This document shows positions 52,178-61,114 of a stretch of DNA of 64,000 nt, piece after piece (position 1 is the stretch's first letter; each line of letters begins with the position of its first letter). Source of the stretch: Rhodococcus wratislaviensis (GTDB taxonomy: Bacteria; Actinomycetota; Actinomycetes; Mycobacteriales; Mycobacteriaceae); assembly GCF_900455735.1 (NCBI RefSeq), contig NZ_UAUI01000001.1, positions 496,001 through 560,000 of the forward strand, read 5' to 3'. The notes under the pieces were generated by a model. The model was not told the origin of the DNA, ran no database searches, and saw nothing but the letters and a program-made list of their open reading frames with translations. The position numbers were made by a program, and so were the translations under genes.

Positions 52178-52984
52178 TCAGGCCTTGCCGCCGTTGACGT
52201 TCAGGCACTGCCCGGAGACATAGTCTGCGTCCTTCGTGCACAGCATGTAGACGGCGGCGGCGGCTTCCTGCGGAGTCCCGGGCCGCCCAACCGGGATCGT
52301 GGCGGCGGCACTGGCAGCGAACTGTTCGCTGACGCCGACCTTGATCTTGCGGCCGTCGATGTCCACGAACGCATCCCCCTGCCCCACGACCGCCTCCGTC
52401 ATTCGAGTGAGGATCCAACCGAATGCGACAGCATTGACATTCACCTTGTAGCGGCCCCATTCCTTGGCGAGCGTCTTCGTGAGCCCGATGAGCCCGGCCT
52501 TTGCCGACGCATAGTTGGCCTGCCCGGCACTGCCGAAGACACCCGACGCCGAGGAGATATTGACCACCTTGCGGTGGTACTCGGTGGGGTTCGAGCGGAT
52601 GTACGGTTGCGCGGCACGCAGGATCTGGAACGGCGCCCTCAGATGCACATCGAGGATGGCGTCCCACTGCTCGTCGGTCATCTTCTGAATCACGGTGTCC
52701 CAGGTGTAGCCCGCATTGTTGACAATGATGTCCAACCCGCCGAAGGCCTCGATCGCGCTGTCGGTGAATCGCGTCGCAAAGCCCTCCTCGGTCACCGACC
52801 CGACACAGGCGACGGCGTCGCCGCCGGCCGCCTGGATGTCTGCGACGGTGTCCTTCGCCGGAATCTCGTCGAGGTCGTTGACAACGACCCTCGCTCCCTC
52901 GGAGGCGAGTTTCAGGGCGATTTCTCGGCCGATTCCGCGCCCGGATCCGGAGACGATGGCGACTCTGTTGTCGAGGGTTCCCAT
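52178..52984 (-). CDS. Short-chain dehydrogenase/reductase
   Basis: A 268-residue SDR: NAD(P) motif VSGSGRGIGRE at 11-21, acidic VNDLD after strand 2 (favouring NAD), NNAG, catalytic Ser in NISSASGVFGS and YxxxK in YASAKAG. The C-terminal VSGQCLNVNGGKA is standard for the FabG-like group. It likely oxidises a 3-hydroxyacyl-CoA or an alcohol. It is divergent from the tandem-TetR gene with a 559-base gap, and so may be one of its targets. Confidence 0.92.
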   Translation of the reverse strand: MGTLDNRVAIVSGSGRGIGREIALKLASEGARVVVNDLDEIPAKDTVADIQAAGGDAVACVGSVTEEGFATRFTDSAIEAFGGLDIIVNNAGYTWDTVIQKMTDEQWDAILDVHLRAPFQILRAAQPYIRSNPTEYHRKVVNISSASGVFGSAGQANYASAKAGLIGLTKTLAKEWGRYKVNVNAVAFGWILTRMTEAVVGQGDAFVDIDGRKIKVGVSEQFAASAAATIPVGRPGTPQEAAAAVYMLCTKDADYVSGQCLNVNGGKA

Positions 52985-53543
52985 GGGTGTCTACTTTCCT
53001 TGCTCAAACGAGGGATGTGCGATGGTCCGTCCCGGACAGGGGACGCACCCAACCCTATAAGTAAATTGTCGTTAGTTACAATACCCTGGAGGTGCAGCGA
53101 GCATTTTTGGCGAAAAATAGTGGTATCGCACCCTTGGCGCACGACACTTGGGTCATGCTGGCGTAAAAGTACGTCTCAAGTAATGTATCGTTAGACTATA
53201 TCTGCACAGGTGCCACAACCATGAGATTGCACGGGGAACACGCACGACACTCGAACCCACGACAGAACGTTGCTTTACAAACAAAGTCGAAACTCCTAGC
53301 CGGACAGCAAGTCACAGATACAACGACCATGGAGCGGCTCGTCTGTATTCGACTGTGTCGCATAAAGAACGGCCCGGCTGGACCAGCCGAGCAGTCACCG
53401 ACCAGCGCACCCGCATGGTGGTCGAAGTCCGGGACGCTGCTGCCCAACCGAATGACACTTCGAATACTCTGAGACGCGAGGCTGCGTCGAGTCGGCGCAG
53501 GGGCCTATATTCAGGTCCGCAGAGCTACAGGAGCGGGAGCAGC
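52985..53543. other. 559-base AT-richer divergent region with repeated element
   Basis: No gene is supported. The centre (53050-53220) is much AT-richer than the genome average and holds two similar elements, GTAAATTGTCGTTAG and GTAATGTATCGTTAG. Promoters for the SDR and the tandem-TetR gene should lie here. Confidence 0.55.
53061..53202. promoter_or_regulatory. Two candidate operators for the tandem TetR protein
   Basis: Site 1 (53061-53082) contains the inverted repeat ATTGT-N8-ACAAT nested in GTAA-N11-TTAC. Site 2 (about 53180-53201) repeats GTAA....TCGTTAG in direct orientation 119 bases away. The shared TCGTTAG core and dyad in a TetR intergenic region suggest regulator binding; found by eye only. 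Confidence 0.45.
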
Positions 53544-54830
53544 ATGACGCAGAACAACGGCGACACCTCGACCTCGGGGCCGTCCGGGGCCGGCGCAACG
53601 AATCGCGCCCGTCGCCCCAAGGACCGTCGCGCCACGATCGGGCGGGTTGCCGCGGACCTGTTCGCGGAGCACGGCTATGCCGGTACCGGTCTCGCCGACA
53701 TCGCCGAACATGTCGGCATCACACCGGGTGCCTTGTATCGGCACTTCACCGGCGGCAAAGAGGACATCCTGCGAAGCATCGTGTCCACGTGTATGGACGC
53801 CTTCATCGCCGCGATAGGCGAACTCCCCGACCCGCCCGCCGAACACACGCGGACGGAAACGCGATTGAGCAAACCCATCCGAAACGCGGTTTCCCTCGCG
53901 CAGTCCCAGTCAGCCCAGGTGGCCATCACCCTACGCGAGTGGCACTCGTTGTCCGACACAGCTCAGCAGGAGCTACGCCAAAAAGAGCGGCACTTGGCGC
54001 AACTCTGGGAGGACGCCCTCCGTAACGCCGGTCCCGGTCCCGGCACCTCGCCGACCGAGGCAGCAGTTCGTCGGCGCGCACTCAACGGTGCACTCGCGAA
54101 TCTCGCCCGGAGCAAGACCTCTCTGGCTCCGACACGGGTGGAGGATCTGTTCACGAATTCGCTGTTAGCCCTTGTCCTCACGCCGATCGACCAACCTCCA
54201 GCGTTCGTCGAACCGACTCGACCCTCGGACTGGTTGCCACCCCGGTCACGACGCCAGGAGATCCGCGACACCAGCGCTTCCCTGTTCCGCATGTATGGCT
54301 ACCACGGGGTGGGCATCGACGACATCGGCAAGGCAGCAGGGATCTCCGGCCCAACCGTGTACGGCACCTACTCGAGCAAAGCCGACATTCTGGTCGACGC
54401 ATGCGACTACGCCTCCGGAAAGATCGCCTGCGCATTGGATGCGGCATTCGCCTCGGCCCGCTCCGCGGATGAGGCCCTCGTTCACATCGTGCGGGCTTAC
54501 GCGGAGACCGTCTTCGACAACGCCGACATCATCTCTGTTCTGAATCGGGAGAGCGACGCCCTCCCCGACTCTGACCGAGCGCGGATCAGCAGACACCGTT
54601 CGGACTACCGGCAGGTCTGCGTCGCAGTCATCACCCAGGTTCGGCCCGACCTGAACGACGAAGAAGCGAGCATGCTGCTCGGCGCCGTGATCAATGCGAT
54701 TCAGGAGATCGGACTGATGCGCCGCGGGCGCCCCACCGCCCACACGACCGGCGACCTGGCGTTGAAGTTCCTGCTCGCCGATCGTGCTTCTGACGCCCAC
54801 CCGCTCGCCGCCTTGCCCGGGGCCAACTGA
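53544..54830 (+). CDS. Tandem (double) TetR family regulator
   Basis: A 428-residue fusion of two complete TetR units. The first helix-turn-helix is at about 30-76 (LFAEHGYAGTGLADIAEHVG, then PGALYRHFTGGKEDIL), the second at about 238-285 (LFRMYGYHGVGIDDIGKAAG, then GPTVYGTYSSKADIL), each followed by a ligand-binding helical domain. The ATG at 53544 has GGGAGC upstream. With two DNA-binding heads in one chain, a half-dimer or looped binding mode is possible. It lies between the SDR and the large beta-oxidation operon, which it probably represses until an acyl-CoA appears. Confidence 0.9.
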   Translation: MTQNNGDTSTSGPSGAGATNRARRPKDRRATIGRVAADLFAEHGYAGTGLADIAEHVGITPGALYRHFTGGKEDILRSIVSTCMDAFIAAIGELPDPPAEHTRTETRLSKPIRNAVSLAQSQSAQVAITLREWHSLSDTAQQELRQKERHLAQLWEDALRNAGPGPGTSPTEAAVRRRALNGALANLARSKTSLAPTRVEDLFTNSLLALVLTPIDQPPAFVEPTRPSDWLPPRSRRQEIRDTSASLFRMYGYHGVGIDDIGKAAGISGPTVYGTYSSKADILVDACDYASGKIACALDAAFASARSADEALVHIVRAYAETVFDNADIISVLNRESDALPDSDRARISRHRSDYRQVCVAVITQVRPDLNDEEASMLLGAVINAIQEIGLMRRGRPTAHTTGDLALKFLLADRASDAHPLAALPGAN

Positions 54831-54881
54831 GGACAGTCCTGCGCGGACAGGGTCGAACGCACGCACCCGGGCGGACGCCGA

Positions 54882-55943
54882 TCACCAGGTGCAGCCTCCG
54901 GCCGCTGTGTACCACCGGACCGGCCGCGACGGCAGACCGATCACCTCGCCGCGAGCGCGCAGCATGATCAAGTGAGCGAGCGTCTCACCGAGGGCGAAAC
55001 GCTGGGAAAGGGGACTGAAGGTCTCCCAGAGCCGGGACCAGGTCAGCACGGAACACAGTTCCCAAGCGGTAGAACCGGGATGAGCACTCACGGCGGCACC
55101 GAGCTCGATCAGTCGCTCAGTGTGGTGCAAAGCCAGGAACTGAAGCCTGGAGGCCAGTCCGCGGAAGCGGTACTCGTGCGCGGGCAGGACCTCCTCGATG
55201 TCCGCCAGCCTCACCCTTTCGAGTGAACCCAGGTAGTCCGTCAGTGGATCCTCGGCCGCATCAGAATCCATCGCCGCGACCTGCGGCGTGATCCGGGGCA
55301 GCACGTGGTCACCGGAGAACAACACCCGCCGGTCCGGCGCATGGAAACAGGAATGCCCGGGGCTGTGCCCCGGGGTCCACACCACCCGCAGCTCCACACC
55401 GCCGACCTCGAGGGTTTGGCCGTTCTGGAGAAGCCGATCCGGCACGCCTCGACCGACGAACCGCCCCAGCTGCATCTCACCCGCAGCCGCACGCGCCTGC
55501 CCCTCCGGGCAACCGTGGGTGGTCAGCTGTTCCGCCACCCTCCGCTCCCAGGTGCCCCGATCAGTCGGAAGGTTCGCAAGGACCTCGGCGTCCCGGACGT
55601 GCATCGCAACCCAGGCGCCGGACACCCCCCGGATGCGTTCCGCGAGTCCATAGTGGTCGGCGTGGTAGTGGGTGACCAGCACCCCCTCGACATCCGCGGG
55701 CCGATAGCCGGTGACCGCGATGCCCGCGACCAACGCCTTCCAGGTTTCCTCACTGTCCCAGCCAGCATCCACCAGTACCAACCCGTTGGCAGTCTCATGC
55801 GCGTAAACCAGGGTGTAGCGCAACGGGTTGTCGGGAATTGGGACGGGGATGGACCAGAGTCCGTCCTGGACCTGTTCAACCACGGGAAGCAGGTTCGACT
55901 GCCACGACTGCCACTGCTGCCGGCCGGTGATCTCGACCGTCAC
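54882..55943 (-). CDS. Metallo-beta-lactamase-fold hydrolase
   Basis: A 353-residue protein starting with GTG in a GTGA overlap with the thioesterase stop. It has the full metal set: HYHADH at 92-97, His in PGHSPGHSCFH, Asp in FSGDHVLP and His in LPAHEY. The C-terminal helical extension after about 245 is typical of the glyoxalase II-like/ RNase-unrelated group acting on thioesters. It ends the beta-oxidation operon and may hydrolyse a CoA or glutathione-like thioester or a lactone intermediate. Confidence 0.9.
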   Translation of the reverse strand: MTVEITGRQQWQSWQSNLLPVVEQVQDGLWSIPVPIPDNPLRYTLVYAHETANGLVLVDAGWDSEETWKALVAGIAVTGYRPADVEGVLVTHYHADHYGLAERIRGVSGAWVAMHVRDAEVLANLPTDRGTWERRVAEQLTTHGCPEGQARAAAGEMQLGRFVGRGVPDRLLQNGQTLEVGGVELRVVWTPGHSPGHSCFHAPDRRVLFSGDHVLPRITPQVAAMDSDAAEDPLTDYLGSLERVRLADIEEVLPAHEYRFRGLASRLQFLALHHTERLIELGAAVSAHPGSTAWELCSVLTWSRLWETFSPLSQRFALGETLAHLIMLRARGEVIGLPSRPVRWYTAAGGCTW

Positions 55944-56833
55944 AGCGATTCCGTCCCACGGCTGTGGGCGGGAGCACGACCCGCGACCAGAGCGATCTGA
56001 CGGGTCTGCGCGACCAGCGTCCCGTCCACGTCGTACACGTCCGCCACTTCGTCGAACCAGCGGCCGGAAAGCAGCCGGCCCGAGACGGACACGGCGAGAG
56101 GACCCGGAGCGGGCACGGCCCGCAGATAGGTCGACATCTGCACGGTCGGAGCCCAGCCGGGCAGGCCGAGGTTGTGGACGGAGGGAGGCAGCACGTCCGC
56201 CATGAGCAGCGCCGCCAGCACATCCGGTGCGCTGCCGTCCGAGAACTCCACCCACCCACGAAGATGGGCGTCGCCCATGCCGGTCCGGCGGGGAACCGGG
56301 TTGCCGCGGGTGGGCGCTGCAGCAGGGTCGTACCGGATGTCAACTCGCTCGACCAGGCCGGTACGACCCGGCTGACGGGCCAACGGCACGCACATCGCGT
56401 AGGGCGCGGGCACGGGATCGGGAATCTCGCGCCAGGCCGGAGTGCTGTCAGGGGTGTCCCCGACCACGATCAGCGTGTCGAGCACCACCGCGCCACGCTG
56501 CCACAGGCTGGCACGCACCTGTGCGACCTGGCGTCCGGCTTTGAGCACCTCGACGCGGATCTCCACCGGTCCCTCGTCCGGTGCCCGGACGAAGGACCCA
56601 CTGACCGCATACGGATGGGGGCGACCGGTCACCGCCATCACAGCCCGAGCGGCAATCGACAGCAGAAGGCCTCCGTTGGGTTTACCGCGCGCACTCCACG
56701 CCGGATCGACCTGCGCCGCAAATCGTCCCGGACCAATGGACTCGACCGCAGTGGCCTCCAGGAAGGAACTTGCGGGGGCCGCGTCGACGGTATTCGTCTG
56801 CGTCCTCGTGAACGAACCGGGCATCTCGGACAT
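55940..56833 (-). CDS. Double-hotdog acyl-CoA thioesterase family protein
   Basis: A 297-residue protein with two hotdog halves: WSARGKPNGGLLLSIAARAV in the first and HLRGWVEFSDGSAPDVLAAL in the second, as in the TesB-like thioesterase family of actinobacteria. It has no signal peptide. An alternative ATG at 56824 has better spacing to GAGGAG. It lies between the ACAD and the metallohydrolase genes in the operon and may release CoA from dead-end intermediates. Confidence 0.8.
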   Translation of the reverse strand: MSEMPGSFTRTQTNTVDAAPASSFLEATAVESIGPGRFAAQVDPAWSARGKPNGGLLLSIAARAVMAVTGRPHPYAVSGSFVRAPDEGPVEIRVEVLKAGRQVAQVRASLWQRGAVVLDTLIVVGDTPDSTPAWREIPDPVPAPYAMCVPLARQPGRTGLVERVDIRYDPAAAPTRGNPVPRRTGMGDAHLRGWVEFSDGSAPDVLAALLMADVLPPSVHNLGLPGWAPTVQMSTYLRAVPAPGPLAVSVSGRLLSGRWFDEVADVYDVDGTLVAQTRQIALVAGRAPAHSRGTESL

Positions 56834-56848
56834 CTCCTCGGTCCCGAA

Positions 56849-57988
56849 TCAGGCTGCCGGAATGGGCTTGTCGAGTCCGATGCGCTGCGCCAGCAACTCC
56901 CGATGGTAGGCCGGGGTGCCGAGCAGAACCTGCGACGTCTTGGCCCGCTTGAAATACAGGTGCAGGTCGTGCTCCCAGGTGAAACCGATGCCACCGTGGA
57001 CTTCGATGGATTCGACCGCGGTGTCCCAAAATGCCTGGGAGGCGTAAGCCTGCGCGATGCACGCAGACGACGGCAACTCGTCGGTGTCTTCGACGGCCTG
57101 CCACGCAGCATAGTGGGCCGCCGACTTGGCCAACTCGATCTGCGTGAACATGTCTGCGAGTATGTGCTTCACGGCCTGGAACGAACCGATGGCCCGTCCG
57201 AACTGGACGCGTTCCTTTGCGTACGCGACGCTCAATTCGAGGCACCGTTCCGCAGCGGCGATCTGCTCAGCGGCCAGCGCGACGGCAGCGGTGTCCAACG
57301 TCTCGACGAGACCGCCCTGCGCGCCACCATCCACACCGATGAGCCTGGCTGGGGTGCCGTCGAAGTCCAGTCGGGCCTGCTTGCGAGTGCCATCGAGCGT
57401 CGACAGCGCAGTGCGCTCGAGTCCCGCCGCGTCCGCGTCCACAGTGAACAGGCTCAGTCCCCGCTCGGTCCGCGCTACCACCACGATCAGGTCGGCGATA
57501 GTCCCGTCGAGCACGAACGTCTTTCGACCGTCGAGCCGATAGCCGCCCTCCCGATCGCGACGTGCACTCATGGTGAGCGCGCGCAGGTCCCAGCTGCCAC
57601 CCTCCTCCGTCAATGCGAGTGTGGCAATCGTCTGGCCGGATGCGATCCCCGGCAGCAGGTCCTTCTTCGCCGCATCGTCGCCGGAGTTCAGCAGCGCGTA
57701 TGCCGCCAGCACAACGCTTGCAAAGTACGGGGACGGAAACAGCCCTCTCCCCATCTCCTGAAGGACGATGGTCAACTCGACGAGGCTGAAGCCGGCGCCG
57801 CCGTACTCCTCCGGAATGGCCATCGACTGCAGCCCCAGTTGCTCCGCCATCTGTTGCCATACCTCGGGCGCGTAGCCCCCGTCGGTCTCCGCCAGGCGCC
57901 GGACCTCGTTCATCGGGGCCTTCTCCTGGAGAAAGCGCCTCACGGTGCTGCGAAGCTCTTCCTGCTCCGCGCTGTAGACCCATTCCAT
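56849..57988 (-). CDS. Acyl-CoA dehydrogenase, probable non-catalytic-Glu subunit
   Basis: A 379-residue ACAD subunit starting at an ATG with GAGAGGAA upstream. At the C-terminal catalytic site it reads LLGTPAYHRE where active enzymes have (Y/F)EGT, and helix G shows no replacement QER motif; the flavin segment is also unusual (LTEEGGSWDL in place of TExxAGSD). Such changes are typical of one partner in heterotetrameric alpha2beta2 ACADs (as in the mycobacterial FadE26-27 and FadE28-29 pairs), where one FAD is shared per heterodimer. The ACAD at 61115-62368 in this operon is the probable partner. Confidence 0.85.
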   Translation of the reverse strand: MEWVYSAEQEELRSTVRRFLQEKAPMNEVRRLAETDGGYAPEVWQQMAEQLGLQSMAIPEEYGGAGFSLVELTIVLQEMGRGLFPSPYFASVVLAAYALLNSGDDAAKKDLLPGIASGQTIATLALTEEGGSWDLRALTMSARRDREGGYRLDGRKTFVLDGTIADLIVVVARTERGLSLFTVDADAAGLERTALSTLDGTRKQARLDFDGTPARLIGVDGGAQGGLVETLDTAAVALAAEQIAAAERCLELSVAYAKERVQFGRAIGSFQAVKHILADMFTQIELAKSAAHYAAWQAVEDTDELPSSACIAQAYASQAFWDTAVESIEVHGGIGFTWEHDLHLYFKRAKTSQVLLGTPAYHRELLAQRIGLDKPIPAA

Positions 57989-58115
57989 GAATGTCTTCCT
58001 CTCACGATTCGTCGTTCGGGCGGGAGTCGGCCCGGGGGTTACGTCCCTGGTACCCGCCAGGGACGTCCACGCTCGTCCGGCACCGTCGGCGGCTACCGAG
58101 GGGCGTGCCACAGGG

Positions 58116-58544
58116 CTACACCAGGACGAACTCAGCGTCCCCTTCGAGTGCGGTCGAACCCGTCTGACGCATGCACCGCAGTTCGACGGTGACCCGGGTC
58201 CCGCCGTCCGCGTTGACGACGTCGGTCACGGTCGCCGAACACGTCAGCTCGTCACCGGGCCAAACCTGGTCGGCGAAGCGCACCTTGAAGCGCCGCAACT
58301 GCTCGACCCCCATCCAGTCGGTGAGGTACGTCGCCAGCAGTCCGGCCTGCAACATTCCAACCGAGAACACCGAGGGGAAACCAGTTGCCTTCGCGAATAA
58401 TTCGTCGTGGTGCAGAGGATGGAAGTCACCCGAGGCACCCTGATACCTGACGAAGTCGGTCCGCGTCAGCGGGGCATATGTCTTCGGTTCGGCCTTGTCG
58501 CCGACCTTCAGTTCGATCTTTCCGGAATCGGTGGTAATGGTCAT
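58116..58544 (-). CDS. MaoC-like hydratase subunit with catalytic dyad
   Basis: A 142-residue single-hotdog protein. The hydratase-2 motif SGDFHPLHHD provides Asp40 and His45, the catalytic pair that adds water to an enoyl-CoA. Its ATG lies one base after the stop of the other MaoC gene, so the two are made together. Split MaoC hydratases of this type (such as ChsH1-ChsH2) work as heterodimers with one catalytic and one binding subunit. Confidence 0.88.
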   Translation of the reverse strand: MTITTDSGKIELKVGDKAEPKTYAPLTRTDFVRYQGASGDFHPLHHDELFAKATGFPSVFSVGMLQAGLLATYLTDWMGVEQLRRFKVRFADQVWPGDELTCSATVTDVVNADGGTRVTVELRCMRQTGSTALEGDAEFVLV

Positions 58545-58545
58545 T

Positions 58546-58965
58546 TCAGCCCTCGACCTTCTTCGGTGCCTTCTCGGTTTCGACCAGGGTGCTGCGTGCC
58601 TCGGCGACCAATGCGCCTTGCTCGTCGCGGAACTCGGTGACGACAACACCGAACCGCATGCTGCCACCGCGCTTCCCCGGCTTCTCGTAGGTCTCGGTGA
58701 CCTTCGCCTCGCAGGTGAGAACCTGCCCCGCCCGCGGAAGCGGACCGTGGAAGATGTACTCCTCCTCACCGTGAAGGATCCGTCGCATGTCGAAACCCAA
58801 CTTGGCAATGCCGGACTCGGCAACCGGCTCCCACAATGTGCGCGAACTGACGAGGAAGGTCGGGGGGACGACGGGGCTTTCACCCTTGTGCGCTGGGTTC
58901 TTGGTCTTCACGGCACGGGAGAACTCGCGGATCTTCCCGAGCTCGATCGGCATGGTATAGCTCAT
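58546..58965 (-). CDS. MaoC N-terminal-domain partner subunit
   Basis: A 139-residue hotdog protein of the MaoC_dehydrat_N type: IREFSRAVKTKNP, VVPPTFLVSSRTLWEP and a closing YEKPGKRGGSMRFGVVVTEF. The hydratase Asp/His pair is absent, so it should form the substrate-binding half of the hydratase with the next gene. It lies 18 bases after the SDR gene. Confidence 0.85.
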   Translation of the reverse strand: MSYTMPIELGKIREFSRAVKTKNPAHKGESPVVPPTFLVSSRTLWEPVAESGIAKLGFDMRRILHGEEEYIFHGPLPRAGQVLTCEAKVTETYEKPGKRGGSMRFGVVVTEFRDEQGALVAEARSTLVETEKAPKKVEG

Positions 58966-58983
58966 GAGTACTGCTCCTTGGGT

Positions 58984-59862
58984 TTAGAGGGCGACCTTTT
59001 GGCGGTTCACCTTGACTCGGGTCGGCCAGACGGCGAGCTCGGTGGCGAGCTCACCCACCGTCCATCGCGACTCACGGTCGAGTTCGTGGGCGATGTGCCA
59101 GCCCTGGTAGAGGCCGACATGCCCACCGTGCACCGAGAACACCTGTCCGGTGAACGGGCAGTCCGCCGTTGCCAGGTAGCCGACCAGCGGTGCGACGTTT
59201 GTGGGATCGAAGCGGTCGAATCCGTTGGCCGCGGCCGCGTTGGCTATGGCCTCACCGAGCCCCGGGGTGGCGAGGACCGGTGCAGTACCGGCAACGGGCG
59301 CAATTGCGTTGGCGCGCACCCCGAACCGTTTGAGTTCGATAGCGGCAGAGATCACCATCATGGCGGTCCCGGCCTTCGCAGCCGAGTAGTTGAACTGGCC
59401 GGCGTTACCGTGCAGACCGGCGCCGGAAGTGGTGTTGACGATCGACCGGTCAGCCTCCTGCCCTGCCTTCGTCTGCCCCCGCCAATACGTGGCGGCAGCC
59501 TTGGTGAGCGCGAAAGCACCCTTCAGATGCACGTCGATGACCGAATCGAACTCCTGCTCGGTCATGTTGACCAACAACGCATCCCGAATGAACCCGGCAT
59601 TGTTGACGATGATGTGCAGGTCGCCGAACGAATCCACTGCGGCATCGACCATCGCCTTCCCGACCGCGAGGTCGGACACGCTGCCCTCGACTGCGACGGC
59701 CTTGCCGCCGGCGGCGATAATTTCGTCGACTACACCCTGCGCGCCGGCAATGTCGTTGACGACCACTCCGGCACCCTCGGCGGCCAGTAGCAGCGCCTCC
59801 TCGCGGCCGAGGCCGCCCCCGGCGCCGGTGACGACAGCGACACGTCCATCAAGTGTTTTCAT
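58984..59862 (-). CDS. SDR-type 3-hydroxyacyl-CoA dehydrogenase
   Basis: A 292-residue SDR resembling the dehydrogenase domain of peroxisomal multifunctional enzyme 2: VVTGAGGGLGREEALLLAAE, VVNDIAG, NNAGFIRDALL, Ser in NTTSGAGLHG and YSAAKAG. The long C-terminus (HGGHVGLYQGWHIAHE) is typical of this group. It would oxidise the 3-hydroxyacyl-CoA formed by the MaoC pair and hand it to the SCP2-type thiolase. It starts three bases after the thiolase stop. Confidence 0.92.
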   Translation of the reverse strand: MKTLDGRVAVVTGAGGGLGREEALLLAAEGAGVVVNDIAGAQGVVDEIIAAGGKAVAVEGSVSDLAVGKAMVDAAVDSFGDLHIIVNNAGFIRDALLVNMTEQEFDSVIDVHLKGAFALTKAAATYWRGQTKAGQEADRSIVNTTSGAGLHGNAGQFNYSAAKAGTAMMVISAAIELKRFGVRANAIAPVAGTAPVLATPGLGEAIANAAAANGFDRFDPTNVAPLVGYLATADCPFTGQVFSVHGGHVGLYQGWHIAHELDRESRWTVGELATELAVWPTRVKVNRQKVAL

Positions 59863-59865
59863 GCT

Positions 59866-61053
59866 TCAGCCCACTTTCTTGTATACGGCGGCGACACCCG
59901 CGCCACCCAGTCCGAGGTTGTGTTGCAAAGCTGCGGTAGCCCCGGTGACCTGCCGTTTGTCGGCTTCACCGCGTAGCTGCCAGGTGAGCTCGGCGCATTG
60001 GGCCAGGCCCGTCGCTCCGAGCGGGTGGCCTTTGGAGAGCAGGCCGCCGGACGGGTTCACAACCCACTGGCCGCCGTAGGTGGTGCCGCCGGAGAGAAGA
60101 AGGTCGCCGCCCTTGCCCTCTGGGCACAGACCCAGGGCCTCGTACAGCAGGACCTCGGCCGGCGCGAAGCAGTCGTGCAACTCGACTACTTGGACGTTTT
60201 CTGGGCCGAGGCCGGACTCCTCGTACACCGCCTCCGCGATTTTCCGGTTCATGTGCCACCCGACGATTGCCTTGTCGGTCCCGTCGAAGGTGTCCGGGGT
60301 ATCAGTGACCATGTGCATTCCGGCGATTTCGACAGCCTTGTCCCACAGGCCGTGCTGCTCGACGAAGCGCTCACTGGCCACGATCGCGGCCGCGCCGCCA
60401 TCCGAGGTCGGGCAGCACATCATCCGGGTGAGCGGATCGCTGATCATCGGCGCGGCCAGAATCTCATCGAGCGAACGGGCCGTCCGGAACTGCGACCGCG
60501 GGTTGTTCACCGCGTGCGAATAGTTTTTGACCGAAACCTTCGCCCATGTCTCTGCGGGGGTGCCATAGGTCTCGGAATGCTCCTTCGCCGCGTTGGCGAA
60601 CATTTGGGCGGCGATCGGTGTGGACTGGCGGCCCCGTCGCGTCCACATCGCCTTGATCTGCTTGCGCAACGGGGACGGGCGGTTGGCGAAGGCCATTTGA
60701 ATTTCGCCGCTGTTCATTTTCTCGAACCCCACCGCCATCACGCAATCGGCTTGCCCGAACTTGACTGCTTCGCGGGCCATGTACAGCCCGGAAACGCCTG
60801 AGGCGCAATTGTTGTTCACATTGACGATCGGAATCCCCGTCATCCCGAGCTCGTAGAGTGCTCGGTTGCCGTAGCACGAATCGCCGTGCACGTAGCTGCC
60901 GAACGCTCGCTGCACGAGATCGTACGAGATCCCCGCATCATCCAAAGCGGCCTGACCGGCTTCTTTTCCCATCTCCGGGTAGTCCCAGTTCCGGGCCCCG
61001 GGCTTCTCGAACTTGGTCATACCGACACCGATGACGAAGGTGCGCTGAGCCAT
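59866..61053 (-). CDS. SCP2-type thiolase (lipid-transfer family)
   Basis: A 395-residue thiolase of the sterol-carrier/lipid-transfer branch. Cys83 in NVNNNCASGVSGLYMA is the nucleophile; HDCFAPAEVL and KGHPLGATGLAQ give the two histidines. No C-terminal second cysteine motif is expected in this branch. The ATG at 61053 has GTAGGAGAG upstream. This branch typically cleaves bulky or branched 3-oxoacyl-CoAs such as steroid side chains. Confidence 0.92.
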   Translation of the reverse strand: MAQRTFVIGVGMTKFEKPGARNWDYPEMGKEAGQAALDDAGISYDLVQRAFGSYVHGDSCYGNRALYELGMTGIPIVNVNNNCASGVSGLYMAREAVKFGQADCVMAVGFEKMNSGEIQMAFANRPSPLRKQIKAMWTRRGRQSTPIAAQMFANAAKEHSETYGTPAETWAKVSVKNYSHAVNNPRSQFRTARSLDEILAAPMISDPLTRMMCCPTSDGGAAAIVASERFVEQHGLWDKAVEIAGMHMVTDTPDTFDGTDKAIVGWHMNRKIAEAVYEESGLGPENVQVVELHDCFAPAEVLLYEALGLCPEGKGGDLLLSGGTTYGGQWVVNPSGGLLSKGHPLGATGLAQCAELTWQLRGEADKRQVTGATAALQHNLGLGGAGVAAVYKKVG

Positions 61054-61114
61054 CTTCACTCTCCTACAGATTGTCGAAAGTACTGGAGCTCTCGAGAGCT
61101 CACGTGGTTGGTGG

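Noticed and set aside
55964-58192. A 742-codon plus-strand frame
   Set aside because: It is antisense to the thioesterase, ACAD and MaoC genes, which have intact motifs; its composition is typical of a GC-rich shadow.
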